A DNA stretch of 64,000 nucleotides. It comes from Macrotrachela quadricornifera. Taxonomy: Eukaryota > Rotifera > Eurotatoria > Philodinida > Philodinidae. The notes below the pieces were generated by a model. That model saw nothing but the letters and a program-made list of their open reading frames with translations, had not been told where the DNA came from and searched no databases. The first letter of the stretch is position 1. The number at the start of each line of letters is the position of its first letter. This document shows positions 1 through 10,080 of this stretch, piece by piece. Made by a program: the position numbers and the translations under genes. The stretch covers positions 151,218-215,217 of the forward strand of contig JAJEKB010021931.1 in NCBI GenBank assembly GCA_022393335.1, read 5' to 3'.

Positions 1-114
1 AATCCAGATTTTGTTCAGCATCCATTCACCGTTTTGTTTTGCTGTGGCTCAGTGTATATAAGTAAGTGACTTTTTTCGCAAAAAATTTTAGAGAAATTTT
101 CGAAATTTAGCAAT

Positions 115-570
115 CTAAATGGAATCCAATACAATCTGGGCTTAATCCAGATTTGATACAGGTGAAATTCGGGTCTAAGGCAGGTGCAATCCGGCTGTGA
201 TACGGGTGAAATTCAATGCAATCTAGGTGTAATCCGCATCCAATCCTGACTTAATTCAGGTGCAGTCCGGGTGTAATCCAGGTTTAATATTGTGAAATCC
301 AACTACAATCCGACTGTAATCCAGATTAATTCGAGTGTAATCCGTGTGTAATCCAAATGTGCTCCGAGTGTAATCCAGGTGTAATCCGAGTGTAATCCAG
401 ATGTAATCCATGTGTAATCCAATGTATTCCATGTGCAATCCGAGCGCAATCCAGATGTAATCCGTGTATAATCCAGGTGTAATCCAGTGTAATCCAAGCG
501 TCATCTAGGTGAAATCTATTGCAATCCAGATGAAATCTAGATGTAATCCAAATGAAATACAAGGGTAATC
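115..570. repeat. 12-bp satellite array (GTGTAATCCAGA-like)
   Basis: An imperfect tandem array whose unit reads roughly GTGTAATCCAGA, with variants such as GTGAAATCC and GTGCAATCC. The periodicity keeps several reading frames open on the minus strand, giving artificial peptides rich in GLHLDYTRIT-type repeats. These are repeat translations, not genes. Confidence 0.85.
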
Positions 571-654
571 GAAGGGTAATTCAGTTGTTAAAGCAGGTCG
601 AGAGGGTTTAGATTAGCTGATTGTGATTGGAAGGCTTGTAGCTGATTTGATATT

Positions 655-935
655 GTATTGATATCAAGTACGGTGGTGTACTGTGAAATACGGTCGTAAA
701 CGGTGGTGTTTACAATCGTAATCCGGAAAAATACGGTCGTTTTACAGCCCGTTTTCCATCGTATACGATATTCGTATTTCGTCGTTTACTACACGGCGTG
801 ACACGGCAGTAATACGGGGCATGCCAAATGGATGATTTACGACGCGTTTACGGTCGTAATTATGGCGTTTACGGTCGTTTACGCTAGCGTGTACGGACGT
901 TTACCCCTGTTTACGTTCGTCGTAACGTTCGATCT
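655..935. repeat. CGGTCGTTTACG-rich low-complexity island
   Basis: Many overlapping copies of TACGGTCGT, TTTACGGTCG and their complements in an otherwise AT-rich background. Similar islands occur at 3300-3530 and 22385-22435, and related CGGT-rich but different motifs at 2045-2130, 2510-2555 and 5590-5750. No coding potential is seen. Confidence 0.7.
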
Positions 936-940
936 GGGTA

Positions 941-2740
941 TACTTACCTGTCCATGTATATATATATTTGGACCTAAAATAAATACAATAAAAAATTTTT
1001 AATTTATTTTATACTTACTTGTCCATCTATATAAATATTTGGACCTAAAATAAATGTATAAAAATTATTTTACTTAATATTGTACTTACTTGTCCATCTA
1101 TATATATATATTTGGACCTAAAATAAATACAATAAAAATTTTTTTATTTAATATTATACTTACTTGTCCATGTATATAAATATTTCGACCTAAAATAAAT
1201 GTATAAAAATTATTTTACTTAATATTGTACTTACTTGTCCATGTATATATATATATTTCGACCTAAAATAAATACAATAAAATTTTTTTATTTAATATTA
1301 TAATTACTTGTCTATGTATATATATATTTGGACCTAAAATAAATAAAATAAAAATTGTTTTATTTAATATTATACTTACTTGCCCATGTATATATATATT
1401 TCGACCTAAAATAAATCAATAAAAATTTTTTAATTTATTTTATACTTACTTGTCTATGTATATATATATTTCGACCTAAAATAAATGAATAAAAATTTCT
1501 TTATTTAATATTATACTTATTTGTCCACGTGTATATATATTTCCACCTAAAAAAATACAATAAAAATTTTTTTATTTAATATTTTACTTACTTGTCCATG
1601 TATATATATATTTGGACCTAAAATAAATAAAATAAAAATTTTTTTATTTAATATTATACTTACTTGTCTATGTGTATATATATTTCGACCTAAAATAAAT
1701 CAATAAAAATTTTTTAATTTATTTTATACTTACTTGTCCATCTATATGAATATTTCGACCTAAAATAAATCAATAAAAGTTTTTTCACTTAATTTTATAC
1801 TTACTTGTCCATCTATATAAATATTTGGACCTAAAATAAATGTATAAAAATTTTTTTACTTAATATTGTACTTACTTGTCCATCTATATATATATTTGGA
1901 CCTAAAATAAATAAAATAAAAATTTTTTTATTTAATATTATACTTACTTGTCCATGTATATAAATATTTCGACCTAAAATAAATAAATAAAAATTTTTTT
2001 ATTTAATATTATACTTACTTGCCCATGTATATACCCATGTGATTCAAACCGCTTCAAAACCGTCGGTTAACCGCGTTATACCGTCCGGTTAACTGAGCGC
2101 TTGACCGTTCCGCTTACCGCAGTCAAACGCGGTTAACCGCGGTTCTTTTTCTATGTATTTTTTCATTTCCAACTGAACAAATATTTTTTTATTCTTAAAA
2201 AGTTGTCCGATTTTAGTCGAAATCACGCCTCCCTATATTTGTAAGCATGCTGAAGCCGCTGGTACTAGCCACATCGCTTAATTTTGCTTAATTTTGGAGT
2301 TTGAGTATAATAAAAGATGGCGCTGTGAAAAATAGTTATTAGTTATAATCTAACCTATAGTGATCAATTTTAAGGATTTTTGTATAACATGTTCTCAGAT
2401 GTAATAAACTGATTTTTTCGATAAAAACGAACATTCTGACGATATTTGCTAACGAATTAGTAGAAAAATCAAAAAAAGATAGGCTTAAAATGGAAAACCG
2501 ATTCTAACTGACCGTTTTTGAAGAAACCGGCGGTAACCGGCGGTTTTCATAAAAAATCGACGTCATGGGTATATATTTCGACCTAAAATAAATGCATAGA
2601 AAAGATTTTTTCAATAAGTAAAATACTTTTTGTTTCATTTGGATATACAAATGGAATTAAAATGAATAAAAATATTATTTAGGTAAACAAATACTTACTT
2701 GTCCAGTTATATGATAAAGTAGACCTAACGACAGCAATAT
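941..2740. repeat. 72-bp satellite, about 17 copies
   Basis: Each unit begins TACTTACTTGTCCATGTATA, continues with a TA run, then GGACCTAAAATAAAT or CGACCTAAAATAAAT, then an A/T-only half. Unit starts are near 941, 1012, 1083, 1157, 1228, 1301, 1373, 1441 and so on to 2012, a spacing of about 72 bp. The array is interrupted at 2033-2570 by an inserted element and resumes to about 2740, where the last copy is diverged. Confidence 0.9.
2033..2570. mobile_element. ACCCATG-ended non-autonomous DNA element inside the satellite
   Basis: About 538 bp lies between the halves of one 72-bp satellite unit. The left end begins ACCCATG and the right end finishes CATGGGT, an inverted repeat, and both subterminal regions carry AACCG(T/C)CGGTTA-type motifs. 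The flanks join to regenerate a normal satellite unit. A TA-type target duplication cannot be resolved because the target is itself a TA run. No ORF for a transposase is visible, so it is probably a MITE-class element. Confidence 0.65.
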
Positions 2741-2995
2741 TGTCGGATCCAAAGTTTTCCGACAGGGGAATATCGTTGGCTGCTGTTACCAGAAACCGAC
2801 GATTTGCGCTGTTGGAAACTTCGGATTTCACCGATTTCCGGTTACCGGTTTCCTATGGGATCCGATTGTCGGATTCGATAGGATCCGATGGAGTGGTTTG
2901 GACCTGGGAAGTGCTAGGCGGCTCTCGACGAATCAGGCCCAAAACCACTACCCATAGAATGCGTCTCGTAAGGCCTGAGGCGCGGCAAAACTAGT
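2740..2995. other. GC-richer low-complexity stretch, no gene
   Basis: Carries repeated GGATCCGAT / TCGGATTC / ACCGATTTCCGG words. An 84-codon frame is open on the plus strand, but it consists of these repeats and resembles no family I know. Confidence 0.4.
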
Positions 2996-2996
2996 T

Positions 2997-3168
2997 CATA
3001 TGCTTACAAAGAGCAATGTTTAACCGAAATGTATTAAATCAGCTTTGTGAAGTCATGCTGGTCTATCAAATGAAATATTTTTAGAAATATGTCATTTGAT
3101 AAATCAACATGAGTACTCAAACTGATATAAACACATTTCAGTTAGACATTGCTCTTTGTATTCATATG
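2997..3168. repeat. 172-bp hairpin (foldback MITE)
   Basis: Arms of about 80 bp start at CATATGCTTACAAAGAGCAA and end at the complementary TTGCTCTTTGTATTCATATG. They meet at a short loop around AAATATTTTTAGAAATATG. Pairing is imperfect but continuous along the whole length. Confidence 0.75.
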
Positions 3169-3299
3169 ATCTAATTTTAGTTGCGCATTGAATCTAAAAT
3201 AAAAAAGTACAACAAAATAAAATAAAAATAATAAAAATACTTACGGTTCATTGAACGTGTACTGACGTTCTTTCGCAAGAATTTTGTACAGGTGAATAT

Positions 3300-3535
3300 T
3301 CGGCGTGGTATACGACCGTATACGGTAAAATACGATAGTAAACGGTAGTCGTTTAACTCCGTATACGGAGGACCGAATTATACCTTTCAAGACTGCGTAT
3401 ATTTTTTATGGTCTCCGTATACGGAATCCGTTTATCGTCGTTTTTCTCCGTATACGCTGATCGTGCACGACGCTTGTGTACGATTTCCGTTTCTCTCCGT
3501 AAACGGTCGTTTACGATCGTGCCGCTTCGACCTGG
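3300..3535. repeat. second CGGTCGTTTACG-type island
   Basis: Dense TACGGT, CGTTTACG and GTATACGG words with the same flavour as 655-935, including palindromic CCGTATACGG cores. Non-coding. Confidence 0.6.
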
Positions 3536-3631
3536 GCTGGAACAAGTTTAAAAATCGTTTATGTCACAAAAAATAGGCTTTCTGTTTTCTTTCTGCTTTT
3601 CGATGATGAAATTTCTGCCATTTTCTGCTAT

Positions 3632-5593
3632 TTATAAATTGTTTTCTGCTTTTTGAACTTTAGAAGGTGGCAACACTGCTTGAGATATGGTGATGCGTCG
3701 TAAGTCAGTCTTTACATATGATGATATTTGTCTTACACTTGAACAAGTATCATATTTACTTTTGCATTTTGAATAATAAACTTTTTGTAAAAGTATATTA
3801 CGATGAGCATCACAAATAGATGTAGTATAGGTATTAAATTTATGCCGAAAGAATAAGTCGCCTTTTAAAAGTATTCCTTCTAAAGCATTTTCAGCTTCAC
3901 GAAAGCATTCTAGATTTACATTTTCATTTTTTAATTCCGTTAAGGGGACCCCCCCCCCCTTTCCGGCGTTTCTCAAGAACGGTCGGGCCGAAATTTCTGA
4001 AACTTTCAGGGTAGATAGATCTCGATGAGTAGAGAAAAAGTTGTCATAGACTCAAAGTTACCAAACCTCGTCTTCATGGACTTCTGGAGACCCCAAGGCC
4101 CAAAAATGGCCTAAAGTTTTCCCCCCTGCAAATCCACAGATTTCAATATTTTGAGCTGAAATTTTTAGTGCAGGTAGTAGACCCCAATTGTGGAGCCTAT
4201 TTTTTTTTTTTTGAAAAATTCCTAAAACTCGCGTCAGGAGAACCAAAATACTGAAGCCCCCGTCAAAAACCTGGTTTTTTAGGATGCTAAAATTTTTGGG
4301 AAGCCTGACAAATTTGATTGGTAAAAGATATCGAGAAAAAAAAAAAAAATAGGCCCCCCAAATCAGTTGAAGTATTACCAAAAAAATTTTCAGCCCGATC
4401 GGACTTGCCGTTCCCGAGAAAAAGGGGGAAAACTGGTTTTTGGCTCCCAAAAACTAGTTTCGAGAAAAATGCAAAATAAAAAAAAGTTGTAGAAAATTTT
4501 CTTTTTTTCGTTTGTACTTGAGTATTTTTGCTGATTTTTTAGTACAAAGGGTAGTTTGACATGGGGAATTCAAATATGAGGTCAGTTTTAATTAATTAAT
4601 TAATTAACTAGACACTAATTAGTCGTCAATTAGTGGAGCCGATTTTTTGTAAGATTGCAAAAGGTGTATTCGAGGATAGAGAATCCGAATCTGGTGTCAG
4701 ATTTTATTAATTAATTAACTAGTTACGCGGTTACGGTTAATTAACATATTTTCTGAAAAAATTGAATTAGCTCAGATCAAAACGAAGAACGTGAATCTTG
4801 TGTCAAGTCTGATTAGTTAAATAATTAATTAAGTATTATTTTTCGGTGAATTGTGGAAAGGCACGAAAAATTCCGATTAAACGTATTGACATCTAAGCAT
4901 GGGCGAAACATCTATATCTAAAATGCATTTCAAATAGTTAATTAATCATTTAGTAATTATCAAGAATTTTTTTCTATTTTTTTAAAAGTAGCCAAGCATG
5001 AGCAATCTGAATGTGCAAAGACATCAATGTTTTTCTTTCCTCTAATATTATTATTTGTTACTTTTAAATCTTTAGTCGTATTATTCTCCAGTTACGAATC
5101 TTGCTTTAGTAAGGTTTTATGGATGGCAGACGATGCCGCAATTTGACTTTTATGGGACTGTATGAGCCGAAATGGTTATAACTAATGCAGTCGAAGAAGA
5201 AAATATGATAAAACATCTTTAGAAATAAAAATCTAAAAAAAATTTTTTTATCACATAGGTCTCGAAAAACCTGCTTTTTCAGAGACTTTATGACCTTGGA
5301 TGGTTCTGGTATTTATAGTACAGATATACTACATCATAATATAACTTTATATTGAAAAAAAAAAAAATTTTTTTCGTCCCATAGGTCTCCAAAAAAACCT
5401 GATTTTTCAGAGACTTCCCGGCCTTAGAAGGTTTTGATTTTTATAGCACATCTAGTGGGGATCTTGATACACCTATTCATTAAAAAAAAAAGAAATCGGA
5501 AAAAAAAAATTTTTGCCTCAGGAAAGGGGGGGGGTCCCCTTAAACGCGTCCAAGCTAACTTAGGCGTACAAGTAATTACATCACAAATTGTGA
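3632..5593 (-). pseudogene. unidentified ORF fragment interrupted by a TTAA element
   Basis: Read on the minus strand, an open frame enters from about 5593, reaches the right edge of the inserted element at 5543, and continues in the same frame at the left edge (3943) down to 3632. Removing the insert and one TTAA leaves about 115 uninterrupted codons. The peptide contains CTPKLAW before the junction and RETEAENAL-like sequence (FREAENALEG) and QISSYVKTDLRRITIS after it. I do not recognise the family; another transposon's protein is possible. The far side abuts the CACCGGTG-rich repeat, so only a piece of the original gene remains. Confidence 0.5.
3940..5543. mobile_element. TTAA-flanked element with G/C-run terminal inverted repeats
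   Basis: Both ends carry the same inverted repeat, GGGGA followed by 9-11 C and TTTCC, each bordered by TTAA (3940-3943 and 5540-5543). TTAA duplication is typical of piggyBac-superfamily elements. The 1.6-kb interior has poly-A/poly-T runs, a diverged direct repeat (near 5260 and 5385, both CTCxAAAAAACCTG...TTTTTCAGAGACT-like) and AATTAATTAACTAGT words, but no transposase. I read it as a non-autonomous piggyBac-like element. Confidence 0.75.
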
Positions 5594-5752
5594 TGCACCG
5601 GTGGCGGTTCACCGCACTACCGATGCACCGGTGACACCGTATGATACGGTGCACCGGTGTCACGGTTAAAACGGTGATACGGTGATACGGTGCACTGGTG
5701 ATACGGTGCAACGGTGGACGGTGCAACGGTTTATCACCGCCACCGGTACATC
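5590..5752. repeat. CACCGGTG-rich low-complexity island
   Basis: Overlapping GATACGGTGCACCGGTG units, with the palindrome CACCGGTG recurring. Strongly GC-richer than its surroundings. It continues as AT-rich non-coding DNA to about 6048. Confidence 0.7.
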
Positions 5753-6048
5753 CCTAATCACAACATTCAGCAAAATAACATCGATCACTATTCACCGCTA
5801 ATAAATCAAATGTTACTTACTTAATCAGTTAATGATAATAGTAATTAACAAATTTATGTTAGTAATTATTTATAGTATGGAAAATATTTTGACGTTTACC
5901 TTTGTACAAATGTATAACTATGAAATGAACACGTTATTTACGAACGAAAGAAGAAAAGAATCGACTATAATATCTATTATATGTACCCCTAGACAAAATT
6001 CTCTTTTCCTCTAGACATATATATGTTCAAGCACATCTGTAACTACAC

Positions 6049-7599
6049 TAATCGACGATCTTGTCCTCGGTCTTTCCAGATTCTCGAATTTCTTGATTTT
6101 CAGTCAAGATTCTTTTTACTATTCCTTCTATACAAGAATCTTGCCTGGAAAAGCAGATCTTGATCTTCTGTCAAGATTCGCGTAGACCGAATCTTGTCTG
6201 GCGAGGCAAGAAATTCGTTGCCAAACAAGATTCTTGTTTTCTTGTCTGATTCTTTTTTTCTTACAATTCTTGCATGATTCTTATTTTCTTGAATTCTTGT
6301 CTGAATCTTTTTCTTGAAGTTCCTGATTGATTTTTGTGATATAAATATGGGTGTCGGATTAATATCAGCACTTCATTTATTTAATGCTAATATCAATACT
6401 TTTGTATAATGATTCTGAAGCAAAAGTATCGCAGTTTGTATTGATTAACGTAACGTTAAAGCAAAGCTTCCATCTTTGGCTGATATCAATAGTTTTTTAT
6501 ACAGAACTATTGATATCATTCAGAGATGTAACTATTGCTTTAACATTACATTAATCAGTACAAGCTGCAATACTGTTGCCTCAGGATCATTATACAAAAG
6601 TATTAGAGTTAGCATTAAATTAATGAAATACTAATACTAGGCTGACACTCCTAGGCATAAATGGCGCTTGTCTTTACAACATTATGATTATCTCCTTTCG
6701 TTACTAGAAATTGTTCTACAGTTGGAAGCAGTAAAGATAATTAAGTTGAGAGAGCTTGTTGTTTTCGATGTGTTCTCTATTGTCTTTGGTTTATTGTATG
6801 AGGTGATGGTTCTAAAAAAAAAGACAATATGCAACTCGAAAAAAAAGAATATTATAGGTACCGATCCATATCATCTAAATTAAAAATAATATTGCTAAAA
6901 AAATTACTCAAATCTTCTTGGTTGATTTCTATAAGAAAAATATCTACAAATGAAAAAATAAATGTTAATGACAAATACAATTTTTCGAAAGACAAATCAT
7001 TGTTGTATTTTACTGTCTTCTCTCTACATTCAATAGAAAAAGAAAATAGGTGGATGTCTTTTCAATACGTTCGACTATCTTGAAAAGTTACTTACTCAAA
7101 GTATAGTGAAAATATTACTTCTTTCATTATAAATGAATATACAAAGGTTATAGGCCTGCATTTATACATGTATTTAAACAAGGAGAACACGTGCTATTGA
7201 TCTTGAAGGTTATATAAGAATCTTTAAAAGAAAGAAAAAAGAAGCTTGCCTGAACTTCAAGAAACCATATATATCCTGTAGGTTCTTTCTAGATTCTTGT
7301 TTTCCCGATCAGTCAGGCAAGATTCTTTTCGTTTTGAAGTTCAGCCAAGATTCTTGTGAGAGGAAAGAAAAAAAATTCTTGCCTGAACTTAAAAAATTCT
7401 TGAATATCTTGTAATTCTGGCCTAATTCTTTTTCTTCAGAGTAATCAGACAAGTTTCTTGTCATCTTGAACTTCCGGTAAGAATCTTTTTTTCTTTCCTC
7501 TCAAAGGAACCTTGCCTGAACATCATGATTTAAAAGAATCTTGACTGATAATCAAGAAAATCAAGAATCTGGAAAGATCTAGGACAAAATCGTCGATTA
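6049..7599. mobile_element. 1.55-kb TA-flanked element with ~62-bp terminal inverted repeats
   Basis: The ends read ATCGACGATCTTGTCCTCGG and, in complement, ATCGACGATTTTGTCCTAGA. The match continues imperfectly for about 62 bp (CTTTCCAGATTCT...CAGTCAAGATTC) and is flanked by TA on each side. Both subterminal 300-bp zones are packed with CAAGAATCTTG-like palindromic words, as expected of transposase-binding arrays. The middle carries two short lysine-rich open frames (6668-7083) that resemble no transposase. Probably a non-autonomous Tc1/mariner-class element by its TA target; the class is inference. Confidence 0.7.
6350..6651. mobile_element. nested 300-bp hairpin inside the TA element
   Basis: Near-complete imperfect palindrome. 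The left end GTGTCGGATTAATATCAG pairs with the right end CTAATACTAGGCTGACAC, and the turn is at AGTTTTTTATACAGAACT (about 6492-6510). It sits off-centre within the larger 6049-7599 element, consistent with insertion into it. Confidence 0.7.
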
Positions 7600-8620
7600 G
7601 CGTACGCATATAATCATTTGTCCATGTGATATCAAAATGAGATGAACCTATCTAACTTTTCCACTAATTTCTATTTTTCTAAAGGCATCATGATGGACAT
7701 GTATATTAGCTAATCGATTATATGTTCACAGAAAACAATAGATGTTGATTTTCTATTTTATATAAAAACAATTCATCTTGAAAAAGTCGGATCTATCTGT
7801 AGAATACTCTAAATGCCTGGCAATTTACTAACAATTCCATATATGATGACAAAAAAACTATCTGGAATCATTTTATCATACAAAATATCATATTTTTGGT
7901 CAATATTGTAAGCGTTTTCTCACCCCTAGCGGAAACTTTTTTTTTCAAACCTTTTTTATACGATTTTGTAGAGGAGAAAAAACTATACAATATATCTCAA
8001 AATTAGCCTGAAGGCTCGGGGAAAAGTTTGAATGACAGCCAATATACTATAAAAAAATGCACATATTTTTACATAAAAAATGGTGGCTTTTAGAAAATAT
8101 TTAATAAATAATTCTGGATTAATCCATTAGAATAGGATATGTAAATAGCTACTTTTGTTCAGCTTTCGAAGCTCTATCGTTTAGTATATAACATGAAAAA
8201 TTTTGTTAATTTATTATGAACAAAAAAATTGAAAAGTATAAGAAAAATTTTCGGTCATATTATCGACATATTGTAGTGAGTGTTTATCAGTAAAATTGGG
8301 CTAGCTCCTCATCAGTTCATTCAAATGCGTTAAAAATTTGGATTTAGAGGTTTTGAATGATGCTGAACAAGATGAGAATATTAAATCGAAAATCTAAATT
8401 TTGTCGAATGCTTCGATATATGGCCTGATGCTCGATGGGCTCATGGACCCACTCTTATGCATTAAAACAAATTTTTTTTCCTATTACAAGAGATATGAGC
8501 GATCTGATCACATCCTTTTAGTAGAGTCAGTGGCGATTGGACCAGGTTACTTGTTTTAATATCTTCTAATAACTAGTCATCTATGTGTTTTACAGTGCAA
8601 TGAAAATAATGGTGATGAAA
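7600..8620. other. no gene seen; AT-rich
   Basis: Stops are frequent in all frames and no exon-like stretch with splice signals was found. Nothing recognisable. Confidence 0.5.
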
Positions 8621-8681
8621 CGGAAAAGAAATTTAAAAAAAGTTCAAAATAATCACCATGATTATCAATATTTTTCTGAGT
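8620..8681 (-). pseudogene. mariner transposase C-terminal tip (relic)
   Basis: On the minus strand this reads QKNIDNHGDYFELF, matching the C-terminal K-C-I-x-x-x-G-D-Y-F-E pattern of mariner transposases. It lies just beyond the foldback element (8682-9733). Together with the block at 9735-10080 it forms one mariner relic split by that insertion; about 25 residues between the blocks are missing. Confidence 0.6.
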
Positions 8682-9733
8682 AGTTCCATGGGGTGTCAAA
8701 CACTTTTTACACAAAGTATTCAAAAAACTTTATTTTTTATCAGACTTTATAGAGCTTTTTTCGCTGATCATTTTGGTATAAAAAAGTTGCGGACTTCATT
8801 AAGAAATGACGATGCTATAGTCAAAATAAAAATCATAGTAAAATAGCTTAAAATTCCATTTTTCCTGTTAAAACATGAGAAAAAGTCGAGTCTCTGATCT
8901 CAGAGTAACTAAATTCCGGCGAAGTATGAAATAGTAGATTTTGTAGAGAAAAATTTTCTCTATAAAATCGTATAGATGATTTCTCAAAGACAATAGAAAA
9001 ATATTGAATAAATCTTAATAAAACATTGTATAGGATATTTACCATATGAAATAGGATTTTTGATAGGAATATCCTATACAATGTTTTATTAAGATTTATT
9101 CAATATTTTTCTATTGTCTTTGAGAAATCATCTATCAGAGATGTCCATCGCGCCGCGGCCACGACCGCGGTTGGCGGCGCGGCACATCACTCATAATGGC
9201 GCCGCAGCAGTGGCGCGGCAGAGGCTTTTCATGTTTTTAGCCACCGCGGCAGCGACGCGGCTCGATTTTTTTGCAGAAATTTTATCTGTAATTCTAAAAA
9301 ATATCCAGCCTCAGACTTGAAATTAAACTCCAAAAGGTGGCATTTTTTCTTCATGTAGTGACAGCGGCAACGTTTTTAGTATGTCAATGTGCAGAAGCAC
9401 CGTGGCAACATGTATTTTATATAATACCGCGGTGTGGCAGCTTACGATTTTATAGAGAAAATTTTTCTCTACAAAATCTACTATTTCATACTTCGCCGGA
9501 ATTTAGTTACTCTGAGATCAGAGACTCGACTTTTTCTCATGTTTTAACAGGAAAAATGGAATTTTAAGCTATTTTACTATGATTTTTATTTTGACTATAG
9601 CATCGTCATTTCTTAATGAAGTCCGCAACTTTTTTATACCAAAATGATCAGCGAAAAAAGCTCTATAAAGTCTGATAAAAAATAAAGTTTTTTGAATACT
9701 TTGTGTAAAAAGTGTTTGACACCCCATGGAACT
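8682..9733. mobile_element. foldback element with 291-bp inverted repeats and an inner 68-bp hairpin
   Basis: The outer arms 8682-8972 and 9443-9733 are exactly collinear inverted repeats: paired positions sum to 18415 throughout and I found no mismatch where I compared them. An inner hairpin pairs 8972-9039 with 9068-9135, leaving a 28-base loop. Between inner and outer right arms lies a very GC-rich island (about 9136-9265). The arms end in AGTTCCATGGGGTGTCAAAC. Open frames here are the two arms read in opposite directions, so both give the same peptide end; no transposase is present. Confidence 0.9.
9136..9265. repeat. GC-rich GCCGCGGC/GGCGCGGC island inside the foldback
   Basis: Repeated CGCGGC and GCGGCA words (for example ATCGCGCCGCGGCCACGACC) in a region otherwise about 70% AT. 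No counterpart lies opposite it in the hairpin. Origin unknown. Confidence 0.6.
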
Positions 9734-9734
9734 G

Positions 9735-10080
9735 CCCTTCTTTATTTTTCAGAATGCATAAATCCTCACACAATATCATATAATGATTCTGAATCATTTT
9801 GATCAATTACATTTTCTTTAATCAAGTAAAATCACCAAGAGTCACATAGCAATAAATCTAGAGATTTAGGTGGATGTGGTATTATTGTGAGATCTTCTGA
9901 ATTAAGATAATTGGACACATCTTTGTGAATATGTGGTTTTCCATTATCATGGTGAATTTTAATACCACGGGTGCTATATGAGGGTATTGGATGTCTGATT
10001 GCATTCACTAGGGGTAGTAAACAATTGCCGATGTAATAGCGATGATCAATAACTTGGTCCCCTTCCGCAATTTGAACGAA
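9735..10080 (-). pseudogene. mariner transposase C-terminal half (relic)
   Basis: The minus strand reads, in one frame, KIHHDNGKPHIHKDVS, then LTIIPHPPKSLDLLLCDSW. These match the H-D-N-x-x-P-H and P-H-P-P-Y-S-P-D-L-A-P-C-D blocks that carry the second and third catalytic aspartates of mariner. In-frame stops follow CDSW and SLYDIV, so it is dead. No N-terminal DNA-binding region was found upstream. The distal end is cut off by the foldback at 9733. Confidence 0.75.

Noticed and set aside
256..562. Three overlapping minus-strand ORFs rich in GLHLDYTRIT-type repeats
   Set aside because: They are translations of the 12-bp satellite in different frames, not genes.
4058..4450. 130-codon minus-strand ORF inside the TTAA element
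   Set aside because: Spans homopolymer runs (poly-F stretch from poly-A/T) and resembles no transposase.
6829..7083. 84-codon lysine-rich ORF in the TA element
   Set aside because: AT-rich composition artefact without motifs of a transposase.
8848..9567. Two ORFs with identical C-terminal ends on opposite strands
   Set aside because: Explained by the 291-bp inverted repeat arms; no independent coding evidence.
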